This document shows, piece by piece, positions 26,254 to 33,699 of a stretch of DNA of 64,000 nt (position 1 is the stretch's first letter; each line of letters opens with the position of its first letter). The position numbers and the translations under genes are program-made. The stretch comes from Azospirillum soli (GTDB lineage Bacteria; Pseudomonadota; Alphaproteobacteria; Azospirillales; Azospirillaceae). The DNA is taken from NCBI RefSeq assembly GCF_017876165.1, contig NZ_JAGINQ010000008.1:1-64000 (forward strand). The letters run 5' to 3'. The notes below the pieces were generated by a model that saw only the letters and a list, made by a program, of their open reading frames with translations, was not told the origin of the DNA and ran no database searches.

Positions 26254-26816
26254 CCGACGCGCTGAACGTCATCAAGACCGAGCACCGCAACCTGATGCGG
26301 GTGGTCAACATCTTCGACATCGTGCTGCGGGAGGCCGAGCCCGACTTCCCGCTGCTGACGGCCATCGTGGACTATCTCCAGCAATTCCCGGACACCTACC
26401 ATCATCCCAAGGAAGACCGGTTCCTGTTCACGGCGTTGCGCGCGCGCGACCCGGACGCTGCGGGCATCCTGGACGAGTTGGAAGCCGAGCACGACCTGTG
26501 CCTGAAGGCCACAAACGGATTGCGCGCCGCGCTGGACGCCTACCGGGCGGGCGAGCCGAGCGGTGCTGAGAACTTCCGCGCTGTGGCCGAGGATTACCGG
26601 CGCCTTCAGCTGCGGCATCTGCAAAAGGAAGAGGGCGTGGTGATGCCCATGGCGAAACAGGCGCTCCGCCCCGAGGATTGGGTGGAGATCAACGCCGCCT
26701 TCGCCGACAACAAGGACCCGCTGTTCAGCGACGACGCCCAGGAAAGCGTACGGGCGCTCTATTCCCGCGTGGTGAATCTGGCGCCGGCTCCCTACGGGCT
26801 GGCCGACGCGCATTGA
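26250..26816 (+). CDS. Hemerythrin-like oxygen- or iron-binding protein
   Basis: A 188-residue four-helix hemerythrin HHE protein. Candidate diiron ligands are H12, H51/H52 with E55, H81, and H123 with E127 (HHPKED, EAEHD and HLQKEE). It is translationally coupled to fahA by a 4-nt overlap. It could supply or sense oxygen or NO near the Fe(II) dioxygenase HmgA; that is inference. The stretch after it contains strong hairpins. Confidence 0.88.
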   Translation: MTDALNVIKTEHRNLMRVVNIFDIVLREAEPDFPLLTAIVDYLQQFPDTYHHPKEDRFLFTALRARDPDAAGILDELEAEHDLCLKATNGLRAALDAYRAGEPSGAENFRAVAEDYRRLQLRHLQKEEGVVMPMAKQALRPEDWVEINAAFADNKDPLFSDDAQESVRALYSRVVNLAPAPYGLADAH

Positions 26817-26824
26817 GGAGCCCC

Positions 26825-26867
26825 CTCCCTGCCCCTCCCCCGCCAAAGTCGGGGGAGGGGCAGGGAG
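26825..26867. terminator. Perfect 18-bp stem-loop after the hmgA-fahA-hemerythrin genes
   Basis: The arms 26825-26842 and 26850-26867 are exact reverse complements (CTCCCTGCCCCTCCCCCG) with a 7-nt loop. It lies 8 bp after the hemerythrin stop. It is the longest perfect member of the recurring CCCTCCC palindrome family. Confidence 0.8.
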
Positions 26868-26873
26868 CAGAGC

Positions 26874-26906
26874 AAAAAAAAGCGCCCGGACCTTGCGATC
26901 CGGGCG
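26874..26906 (-). terminator. Intrinsic terminator of the diiron-reductase operon
   Basis: Read on the minus strand, CGCCCGGATCGCAAGGTCCG continues to GGGCG and is followed by eight or more T residues (the A-run at 26874-26881 on the plus strand). This is a classical rho-independent terminator, 125 bp after the reductase stop codon. The 26907-27030 stretch before it holds only short GC palindromes. Confidence 0.85.
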
Positions 26907-27030
26907 TTCAGTGGGGTCTATCGCGTCCTTGCCCGGTCGGCGGTGGGCCGACCGCCCCTTTCAATCGATGCTGTCGCATTGATCTGTCGGGGTGCGGCCG
27001 GCTGGGCCGACCGCGTCAGGGGACGCCCCT

Positions 27031-28095
27031 TCACCCGTTGGCCACAAGCCGCTCGGCTGGCGGGGCCACCGGGATGGCTTGCGAGACGTAGCCTTCTCTG
27101 TGGATCAGCTCGTCCCGTGCGCCCAGCGCCTTGGCGGCGTAGGCGCAGTCTTCGACAAAGGCGGGGCTGCCGGCGATGAACACGCTGTGCGCCGACAGGT
27201 CCTTGAACAGGGTGGGCAGGACAACCGGGATGCGGCCACGCAATCCTTCTTTATTGGGGCCGTCATTCTGCTCGCGGGTCAGCGTGGTCAGGAACTTGAA
27301 GTTCCGGTGCTTGGCCTGCCAGTAGGCCATCAGGCCGCGGTCGTAGACGTCGTCGGCCGTGCAGGCGGAGAACAGCAGAGTCACCGGCTGGCGGTAGCCG
27401 CGCCGAAGCGCCGCGTCGGCCAGCGCCAGGATGGGCGCGAGGCCGGAGCCGGCCGCCATGCACAACACCGGCGTGTCCACCGACGGATCGCCGATGAAGG
27501 TGCCGTAGGGGCCGGACAGCTTCACCATGTCCCCGACCTTCAGCGTGTCATGAACCCACATGCTGGTCGCCCCGCCCTCGGCGCGGGTGATCTGCAAGGC
27601 GATCTCCCCGTCGGCGCGCGGCGCGTTGGCGATGGAGTAGCAGCGCGGCGGGATGCCGGCGGACTCGTCGCCCAGCATCACGTATTGGCCGGGCCAATAG
27701 CGCAGCGGCTGGCCCAGCGGGCGCAGCAGAAGCTCCACGATGCGCGGCGTGCGCTGGATGCGGTCGGTGACGATGAACAGCACGTTTTCGCGCGGCGGGA
27801 ACAGCTTGGGCTGCGCGTCGGCGGTGCCGTATTCGATGACCAGTTCCTCGGAGATGGGCTTGGCCATGCACATCAGGCCGTAGCCGTCCTTCCGCTCGGC
27901 CTGGGACAGCGCCATGTCCAGCACCATGCCCTGGTCGAATTGGCCGCTCAGCACCTTGACCTTGCATTCCCCGCAGGCCCCGGCGCGGCAGTTGTTGGGC
28001 AGGGCGTAGCCGGCCTGCTCCAGCGCCGAAAGCACGGTCTCGCCCTCGCGGCATTCGACGTCGCGGCCCGAGGGATGGAGGCGGATGCGGCTCAC
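27031..28095 (-). CDS. Ferredoxin-FAD/NAD(P) oxidoreductase, reductase component of the diiron module
   Basis: A 354-residue electron-transfer protein. A plant-type [2Fe-2S] domain comes first (C36, C41, C44, C76), then an FAD-binding barrel with RCYSIANAP and an NAD(P) domain with AAGSGLAPILALADAA. This order is that of BenC, MmoC and toluene-monooxygenase reductases; it is the reverse of PaaE, where the ferredoxin domain is C-terminal. It should pass electrons from NAD(P)H to a diiron or Rieske oxygenase. It lies 123 bp downstream of the R2-like diiron gene on the same strand. The start is a GTG at 28095 preceded by GGGAGGA. Confidence 0.88.
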   Translation of the reverse strand: MSRIRLHPSGRDVECREGETVLSALEQAGYALPNNCRAGACGECKVKVLSGQFDQGMVLDMALSQAERKDGYGLMCMAKPISEELVIEYGTADAQPKLFPPRENVLFIVTDRIQRTPRIVELLLRPLGQPLRYWPGQYVMLGDESAGIPPRCYSIANAPRADGEIALQITRAEGGATSMWVHDTLKVGDMVKLSGPYGTFIGDPSVDTPVLCMAAGSGLAPILALADAALRRGYRQPVTLLFSACTADDVYDRGLMAYWQAKHRNFKFLTTLTREQNDGPNKEGLRGRIPVVLPTLFKDLSAHSVFIAGSPAFVEDCAYAAKALGARDELIHREGYVSQAIPVAPPAERLVANG

Positions 28096-28218
28096 GGACG
28101 AGTCCTCCCTAGACTCTTGGTTGATAGGCTCTTGGTTGATTCTTATTCGGAAGATCCGGCCGGCGAGGGCGGTGCCCTGCCGGCCGTACGTCAGTTCGTG
28201 CCGATGTTCTAAAAACGC
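28096..28218. repeat. Intercistronic tandem repeat and hairpin
   Basis: CTCTTGGTTGAT occurs twice at 28114-28125 and 28129-28140. A hairpin at 28158-28185 (GGCCGGC with GCCGGCC, inner AGGGC with GCCCT) lies upstream of it in the transcript. It may act as an mRNA processing or stabilising element between the diiron and reductase cistrons. Confidence 0.6.
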
Positions 28219-29247
28219 TCAGAAGACGGGAATGATCTCGTCCATATCGACGTCGCGGACTTCCTCGCCGGTGATGCCGACCTCGGGGATCGCCGGGAAG
28301 GGAATGTTGTAGCGGTCGAGAACGCCCTTCAGGTTCAGCATGGCGTTGCGCCAGTTCTCCTTCTTCGCCTCGTAGGTCGGGATGTGGAAGCCGGCCTTGC
28401 GGGCGACCTCCTCGGCCTCGCGCTGGGTGGCGATGAAGTCGTCCGGCAGGTCCCAGAACTGCGGCGGCGGCTCGAACAGCACGGCCGACAGGAACAGGTA
28501 GCCGGCGCGGATCTGCTTGGTGATGACGGCGCGGTCCTCGACCTCCAGGTGCGGATAGTCGCGCTCCATCACCGACATGCAGATCGCCATGTGGCGCCCC
28601 TCGTCGCGGCCGATGTTGCGGAAGGCCTCCTTGAAGACCGGCTCGGTGCAGCCCGCCGCCATCTGGTGGAAGATGGTCGCCGCCGCGATCTCGCCCATCA
28701 GGAAGGAGCTGAAGAGGACGGCCAGCGAATACTTCGGCACCGCCTTCTTGTAGCCGTCCCAGTAGCGGCCGCCGTTGTAGTAGAGCCAGTGGGCGTTGCG
28801 CTGCAGACGCTTGCCGAGTTCCGTCTTCGGCACGTAGGTCAGCGGGCTGGTGGCGTCCAGCAGCTTGGTGATGGCCATGCCGCACATCTGCTCGTGGTTC
28901 TGCTCGTCACGGGTGACGGAGAAGAAGCAGCGGCGGACGGGGTCTTCCTCGTGGACCTCGTAGGTCTTGATCAGGGCGTGGGCGAAGACCGGCGGGGCCG
29001 ACGCGTCGAACACCGACAGGATCGTCCACCAGTAAGCGATCGCCTCGCGCTCTTCCCACGAATACTTCGACACGTCGAAGCTGTCCCACGGAAGCTTGGC
29101 CGGGTCCCAGTTCTCGCGCTGTGCCGCGGTCCACACCTCTTCCAGCTTCTTGGTGTGGGATTCCCAGGACAGCGGATAGACGTTGGGCTGCGGCGTGTCC
29201 GGCGGGAACTCCATGGTGTTCGCGATCGGGGTGTAATCCTTGGCCAT
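28219..29247 (-). CDS. R2-like diiron oxygenase component, substrate unknown
   Basis: A 342-residue ferritin-like protein with a complete carboxylate-bridged diiron ligand set in the ribonucleotide-reductase R2 pattern: D81, E115-x-x-H118 (RDEQNHEQ), E186 (LMGEIAAA) and E216-x-x-H219 (RDEGRHMA). Its spacing is like that of R2 and AurF-type N-oxygenases; it does not look like a true R2, since no class I reductase subunit is nearby. The start at 29247 is set by AGGAGG 9 nt upstream, which removes 22 residues of a longer frame. The reductase gene follows and paaX precedes it, so it is a probable hydroxylase, epoxidase or N-oxygenase. I cannot name the substrate; phenylacetyl-CoA or a hydroxyphenylacetate is suggested by context only. 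Confidence 0.85.
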   Translation of the reverse strand: MAKDYTPIANTMEFPPDTPQPNVYPLSWESHTKKLEEVWTAAQRENWDPAKLPWDSFDVSKYSWEEREAIAYWWTILSVFDASAPPVFAHALIKTYEVHEEDPVRRCFFSVTRDEQNHEQMCGMAITKLLDATSPLTYVPKTELGKRLQRNAHWLYYNGGRYWDGYKKAVPKYSLAVLFSSFLMGEIAAATIFHQMAAGCTEPVFKEAFRNIGRDEGRHMAICMSVMERDYPHLEVEDRAVITKQIRAGYLFLSAVLFEPPPQFWDLPDDFIATQREAEEVARKAGFHIPTYEAKKENWRNAMLNLKGVLDRYNIPFPAIPEVGITGEEVRDVDMDEIIPVF

Positions 29248-29525
29248 CCGGCATTTCCTCCTGAGGTTTTGCGGGCCGGGCCGTTCGTTCTTGTGTGCCC
29301 GGTTCATGCGCATGGGGCGCGGCAGTGGCGCGCCGTATGTTCATTAACGTGACACAGTGTTTAGCGATCAGCAACAGGAATTTGTATCGCTTTTGTGGCG
29401 GGGTGAAGATTGCTCTAAGTTGCTGTTATCACGCTGAATTTAGGCAAGCGTGAGCGCTTCGCGGCGCGTGGCGACGCGAAAAATCTCCATAATTGGAGTT
29501 GGGTGTATCGCTTTTTTCGAAGGGT
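29248..29525. promoter_or_regulatory. Gap between paaX and the diiron gene
   Basis: This 278-bp stretch is AT-richer than the genes. It contains TGACACA at 29350-29356 within ACAC-A-GTGT, sharing its half-site with the inverted repeat at 30743-30760. The diiron gene therefore probably has its own PaaX-responsive promoter here. No clear -10/-35 pair was found. Confidence 0.4.
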
Positions 29526-30506
29526 TTACCCGACCGCGCCGCGCTGGGGCAGTTCGCGGATGTTGTCCGGCTCGCCGTCCAGCAGGCCGCCGAAGCGGGC
29601 GTTGAAGGCAGGCTGCGCCTCGGGCAGGGGGCCGTTGGCGGTGGTCAGGGCGGACATCAGGAAGGATTCCGCCGGTTGGCGGACAAGGCGATAGATGTTG
29701 CGCGTCAGCATGCGCGACTCCTGCCCCGGCCAGTCCGGCGGCAGCAGGTCGGGCGGCAGCATCGGGTCGCGCAGCAGGATGCGGCGGAAATCGTGGATCA
29801 TCAGCGTGCGCAGCACGCAGCACAGGCGCGGATCGGGCGAGTCGGTGGAATCCAGCGCCTGCCACACCGGGCGGAAGCGATCCAGGAAGCCGGCGTAGTC
29901 GCGCTCCAGCTGGTCCACGTCCCAGAAACCGCGCACCAGTTCGCGCAAGGGGCCGTAGCCGGACGCCCGGTCGTGCGTCGCCTTCATGTGCACGACCTTG
30001 TCGGCGATGCCCAGTTCGGCGAGCAGGCGGTGCATCGCCGCCTCGTCGCAGTTGGGGTGGGCGAAGACGTTGTTGGCGGCGGCGCCGAAACCTTGCCAGA
30101 CCAGCTCCCGCCGCAGCTTCTCGCGCGTCTCGACGTCGAGCGCGTTGGGCGCCACCAGCAGCAGGTGCCAGCCCCGGTCCCAGCCGCGCACCAGCGGCGC
30201 GTAGATGCGCCGCTCGGCCGCGGCGAACCGCTCGTGCCCGCTTTCGGTGACGCGGTAGAAGCTGCGCCGGCCGATCTGGGTGTTGGTCAGCCAGTCGTCC
30301 TTGCACAGCCGGAAGACCGAGGTGCGGACGATGCGCTCGCTGAGCCCGAAATGCGCCATCAGGTCGATCAGGCTGCCCAGCCAGGCGGAGCCGCCATGCG
30401 GCAGGATCGCGTCGCCGTAGACCGTGATGATGAGCGACTTGGCGCGCGGGGCGATGGTCTCGATCAGCGGGGCGACCAGGTCTTCGGGGCGGCGCGGACG
30501 GGGCAT
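29526..30506 (-). CDS. paaX: PaaX-family transcriptional repressor
   Basis: A 326-residue PaaX protein (E. coli PaaX has 316). The N-terminal winged helix carries the recognition region LSERIVRTSVFRLCKDDWL, followed by the central PaaX domain with RGWDRGWHLLLV and a C-terminal domain containing MIHDFRRILLRDP. Characterised PaaX proteins repress paa genes and are released by phenylacetyl-CoA. It stands divergent from the PaaA-like gene and upstream of the R2-like gene in the same orientation, so it likely controls both halves of the diiron module. Confidence 0.9.
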   Translation of the reverse strand: MPRPRRPEDLVAPLIETIAPRAKSLIITVYGDAILPHGGSAWLGSLIDLMAHFGLSERIVRTSVFRLCKDDWLTNTQIGRRSFYRVTESGHERFAAAERRIYAPLVRGWDRGWHLLLVAPNALDVETREKLRRELVWQGFGAAANNVFAHPNCDEAAMHRLLAELGIADKVVHMKATHDRASGYGPLRELVRGFWDVDQLERDYAGFLDRFRPVWQALDSTDSPDPRLCCVLRTLMIHDFRRILLRDPMLPPDLLPPDWPGQESRMLTRNIYRLVRQPAESFLMSALTTANGPLPEAQPAFNARFGGLLDGEPDNIRELPQRGAVG

Positions 30507-30829
30507 GCTCAGGAACTCTTCCGATTGGCGGGCAGGGCTAAGCGCATCGGTGTGATACCAACTTTATAGAGGATATGCGTCCTGTCTGGCTATACCGGTC
30601 ACGTCGTGGCGGTTCTTCGGAAGCCAATTCTAAGCCCATGAACAAAAACGGAAATTTCGTTTCCTTTTTGCCGGTTTTGACATTAGCGAACGCCGAATTT
30701 CCGTTTGACAAGCGTCAATGTGATACACTACCGTCCAATCAATAACACAGTTTGTGTCATAACGTCGACACTCCCGCGAGCCCGAAAATGCGGCCGCCGA
30801 TGGGGTGAACCGGCGAGGACGGAGGAAAC
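30507..30829. promoter_or_regulatory. Divergent control region paaX / PaaA-like gene with inverted repeats
   Basis: The 323-bp gap is AT-rich. The best operator candidate is TAACACAGTTTGTGTCA inside 30743-30760, whose 8-bp arms differ at one position around a GTT centre. Other palindromes are GGAAA-N5-TTTCC at 30650-30664 and TTGAC-N4-GTCAA at 30706-30719. TTGACA at 30705-30710 and 30677-30682 could be -35 elements for the PaaA-like gene. GTGATACC at 30552-30559 recurs upstream of the flavodoxin operon. Confidence 0.55.
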
Positions 30830-31648
30830 ATGCCCACGACGTGGAAGACCTACGACAAGGGGGATCTGCTTCCCGACGACTATCGGAAGGCGCTGCTGCA
30901 TCTGATGTCGTTCCAGGGGGATTCCGAATACGCCGGCGCCCAGCGCGTGGCGGAAAACATGCGCTTCGCCCCGCGGCCGGAAGAAGCCTACCGCCTCTCC
31001 AAGAAAGTCATGGAGGAGATGGGGCACGCCTATTACGTCTGGAATCTGATGCAGGATCTGGGCGTGGACGTGGACGCGCGGCTGCAGGAACTGGTCGCCC
31101 ACCCGGACAATCCCGACCCCGGCAAGGTCAACGTCATCAACGGCTTCCGCCGCCAGAACTGGGAGCGGTTCTTCGACAGCTGGACCGACGTGGCGCTGTT
31201 CTCGACCGTGGTCACGCCGGCCGCCGTCGCCTTCCTCGGCCAGTATCGCGACTGCTCCTACCTGCCGTGGGCGCGGGTCAACGCGCGCATCCACAAGGAG
31301 GAGTTCGGCCACCTCGCCTTCGGCGTCTGGGCGGCCAAGCGCGTGCTGGAATTCGGCGGCGACGCCGCGCGGGAGGACATGGCCGCGCGCATCCCGAAGT
31401 TCATGCGCATGGGCCTTGGCTTCTTCGGCCGGCCGTCGCTCGGCGAGGCGCGCTCCGCCAACTTCGAGCTGTATTACGAATACGGGCTGAAGGTGAAGAA
31501 GCCGGAAGAATTGCAGGCGGAATACCTGCAACTGCTCGAAGAACGGCTGCGGGAAGTCGGGATTCCGATGCCCACCGGCGTCGATCCGGACTATGATATG
31601 CGCGTCAGTTACGAGGCCGCCGACGCCCCGGTTCACGCCGTGGCCTAA
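30830..31648 (+). CDS. PaaA/PaaC-family diiron protein (phenylacetyl-CoA epoxidase-like), substrate unknown
   Basis: A 272-residue protein of the phenylacetate catabolic family. The N-terminus LLPDDYRKALLHLM resembles PaaA (DWMPDAYRKTLIR in E. coli). The full diiron set of a catalytic PaaA is kept: E33, E63-x-x-H66, D120 and E158-x-x-H161; structural PaaC subunits lack these. It is about 40 residues shorter than PaaA and has no PaaB, PaaC or PaaD next to it. A GGACGGAGGAAAC ribosome site precedes the ATG. It is divergent from paaX and followed by a 136-residue unknown. It may form an oxygenase with the R2-like protein and the reductase on the other side of paaX. Confidence 0.85.
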   Translation: MPTTWKTYDKGDLLPDDYRKALLHLMSFQGDSEYAGAQRVAENMRFAPRPEEAYRLSKKVMEEMGHAYYVWNLMQDLGVDVDARLQELVAHPDNPDPGKVNVINGFRRQNWERFFDSWTDVALFSTVVTPAAVAFLGQYRDCSYLPWARVNARIHKEEFGHLAFGVWAAKRVLEFGGDAAREDMAARIPKFMRMGLGFFGRPSLGEARSANFELYYEYGLKVKKPEELQAEYLQLLEERLREVGIPMPTGVDPDYDMRVSYEAADAPVHAVA

Positions 31649-31733
31649 CGGTGTCCGACCGGCGCGACGGAAAGATCCGCGCGCCGGCTTTTGCGCTTTG
31701 GGTCCAGCTTTGGAAAGCATGGGGGAGGAAACC

Positions 31734-32144
31734 ATGGCCCACACGCACGCGACGCCCGACCGCCTGCTGTCCGCCGGCCGGCGGGTGCTGGCCCGTTTCG
31801 GGTCCAGGACGCTCGATCACGTTCCCACCGACGAGTTCATCAACTGGGTGGCCTTGTGGGACGAACTGCGCGGCGATTTCGCCACGCAGGCGCTGCCCCA
31901 TGTGCCGGCCTTCGACGAACTGCCCCCGGCGGCGCGGGACGCGGCGCGGGCCTACATCCGCCAGCGCTTGATCAGCGACGTGACGCTGGGGCGGTGCGAA
32001 GAACTGCACCGCGATCTCTTCGCGCGCGGCATCTGCACCGATGGGGTGGAGGCGTACGCCGTCGCCCGCGACGCCTACGAGGACAGCGTGGAGGCCTTCG
32101 GCGCCGCGCGGGTGCGGCTGGCCGGACTTCTCATTCAGCATTGA
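31734..32144 (+). CDS. Hypothetical protein, 136 residues, partner of the PaaA-like diiron protein
   Basis: A soluble, mostly helical protein of 136 residues with strongly charged amphipathic segments (FINWVALWDELRGDFATQAL and DAYEDSVEAFGAARVRL). I do not recognise the family and see no cofactor motif; the single Cys pair (GRCEEL, GICTDG) is not arranged for a cluster. The ATG at 31734 has GGGGGAGGAAACC upstream. It lies 85 bp after the PaaA-like gene in the same operon. A coupling or regulatory subunit of the diiron oxygenase is an inference from position and size. Confidence 0.65.
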   Translation: MAHTHATPDRLLSAGRRVLARFGSRTLDHVPTDEFINWVALWDELRGDFATQALPHVPAFDELPPAARDAARAYIRQRLISDVTLGRCEELHRDLFARGICTDGVEAYAVARDAYEDSVEAFGAARVRLAGLLIQH

Positions 32145-32212
32145 GACGCACGGGTCGGGCCGCACCCCGGTGCGGTCCGATGCCGCTTGCCGGAATTATT
32201 GCTAGAGAAATA

Positions 32213-32226
32213 ATTTCGTTTGAAAC
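32213..32226. promoter_or_regulatory. MarR-type operator candidate before the Liv-type operon
   Basis: ATTTCGTTTGAAAC matches the palindrome of the marR-hmgA gap at 11 of 14 positions, and GTTTGA at 32218-32223 also pairs with TCAAAC at 32237-32242. It lies about 55-68 bp upstream of the binding-protein ATG. It links the transporter to the homogentisate regulator. Confidence 0.5.
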
Positions 32227-32280
32227 ATTATGCGAATCAAACCGCCGACTGAACAGGCGAACCAAACGGGAGAGAAACGC

Positions 32281-33447
32281 ATGGGAAAGCGCTTGCTGAA
32301 CACGGTCGCCGCCGCGGCCACGGTCCTCGGGGCCGTCACCTTTGGCCTGGCCGCGGGAACTGCGACGGCCGCCGAGCCGATCAAGGTCGGCTCATTCCTG
32401 TCGGCGACCGGCCCGGCCTCCTTCCTGGGCGAGCCGGAAAAGCGCGTGATGGAGCTGTATGTTGACCGGATCAACAAGGCCGGCGGCGTCGATGGGCGCC
32501 CGGTGCAGCTGTTCCTCTACGACGACGGCGGGGCGGCCGACAAGGCCGCTTCCTTCACCAAGCGCCTGATCGAGAGCGACAAGGTGGACGTGATCGTCGG
32601 CGGCACCACCACCGCCGCCACCATGGCCGCCGTCCCGCTGGTGGAGCGCGGCGAGGTGCCCTTCATCTCGTTGGCCGGCGCGGTCGTGATCGTCGATCCG
32701 GTGAAGAAGTGGGTGTTCAAGACCCCGCACACCGACCGCATGGCCGCCGACAAGGTCATGGAGGACATGAAGAAGCGCAACCTGACCAAGCTGGCGCTGG
32801 TGTCGGAGGATTCCGGCTTCGGCAAGTCCGGCCGTGAGGAGACGCTGAAGGCGGCCAAGGAAAGCGGGATCGAGATCGTCGCCGACGAGACCTACGGCGC
32901 CAAGGACACCGACGTCACCGCGCAGCTCACCAAGATCAAGAACAACCCGAACGCCCAGGCCGTGCTGGTCTTCGGTCTCGGCCAGGGACCGGCGGTGGTG
33001 ACCAAGAACTACCGCCAGCTGGGCATCAACCTGCCGCTCTACCAGTCGCACGGCGTTGCGTCGAAGGAATACATCCGGTTGGCCGGCGGCGCCGCTGAGG
33101 GCGTGCGTCTGCCGGCGGCCGGTCTGGTCGTCGCCAACCAGCTGCCCGACAGCGACCCGCAGAAGAAGGTCGTGACCGAGTTCACCAAGGTCTACGAGGA
33201 CGCCTTCAAGTCGGAGGTCTCGACCTTCGCCGGTCACGCCTATGACGGCCTGATGATCGCGCTGGACGCGGTGAAGCGCGCGGGCGGCACCGACAAGGCC
33301 AAGCTGCGCGACGCCATCGAGCAGACCAAGGGCTATGTCGGCACCGGCGGCGTCGTGAACATGACCGCCAAGGACCACATGGGCCTGGGCCTCGACGCCT
33401 TCCACATGGTGGAGATCAAGCAGGGCGACTGGACGCTGGTGAAGTAA
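32281..33447 (+). CDS. Periplasmic binding protein of a Liv-type (HAAT) ABC importer
   Basis: A 388-residue type I periplasmic binding protein. A Sec signal peptide is followed by mature sequence from about residue 33 (AEPIKVGSFLSATGPASFLG). The LivJ/HAAT family fold is supported by the INKAGGVDGRPVQL, VIVGGTTTAATMAAVPLVE and SEDSGFGKSGREE segments. HAAT binding proteins take branched amino acids, amides, urea or aromatic acids. Its neighbours (hydroxylase, MaiA, PaaX) suggest phenylacetate or a hydroxylated derivative. The ATG at 32281 follows CGGGAGAGAAACGC. A strong hairpin cluster follows the gene and may protect this abundant cistron's mRNA. Confidence 0.9.
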   Translation: MGKRLLNTVAAAATVLGAVTFGLAAGTATAAEPIKVGSFLSATGPASFLGEPEKRVMELYVDRINKAGGVDGRPVQLFLYDDGGAADKAASFTKRLIESDKVDVIVGGTTTAATMAAVPLVERGEVPFISLAGAVVIVDPVKKWVFKTPHTDRMAADKVMEDMKKRNLTKLALVSEDSGFGKSGREETLKAAKESGIEIVADETYGAKDTDVTAQLTKIKNNPNAQAVLVFGLGQGPAVVTKNYRQLGINLPLYQSHGVASKEYIRLAGGAAEGVRLPAAGLVVANQLPDSDPQKKVVTEFTKVYEDAFKSEVSTFAGHAYDGLMIALDAVKRAGGTDKAKLRDAIEQTKGYVGTGGVVNMTAKDHMGLGLDAFHMVEIKQGDWTLVK

Positions 33448-33465
33448 GGGAGGCTCCGAAGCCCC

Positions 33466-33668
33466 CTCTCCCGTCCCGGGAGAGGGAGGGGCCCACCGCG
33501 AAGCGGTGGGAGGGTGAGGGTGCAGGTGCGGAGGGGACACTGATTCTCGGCCGTACCCTCACCCGGCTCTCAGCGGATGCCATAGGCATCCGCCTGACGC
33601 GGTCAGCGCTGGCCTTTGGCCAGCGCGAGAGGCCCTTCGGGCCACCCTCTCCCGGGGCGGGAGAGGGA
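33466..33668. repeat. Cluster of GC-rich hairpins between binding-protein and permease genes
   Basis: Several palindromes are packed here: CCCTCTCCC/GGGAGAGGG near 33467-33488, CCCACCGC/GCGGTGGG near 33491-33510, GGATGCC-ATA-GGCATCC near 33574-33590, GCGCTGGCC/GGCCAGCGC near 33605-33624, and CCCTCTCCC/GGGAGAGGG near 33646-33668. It is a REP-like cluster. It probably blocks exonuclease decay of the upstream message, so that more binding protein is made than permease. Confidence 0.75.
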
Positions 33669-33699
33669 ATTAAGCACACCGGGTGGAGACGACCGGACG

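Noticed and set aside
27031..28095. Calling the reductase PaaE
   Set aside because: The ferredoxin domain is N-terminal here and C-terminal in PaaE, so it is not a PaaE orthologue.
28219..31648. Calling the diiron proteins BoxB (benzoyl-CoA epoxidase)
   Set aside because: BoxB is about 470 residues and comes with BoxA and BoxC. Neither protein here has that length, and no BoxC-like ring-opening enzyme is present.
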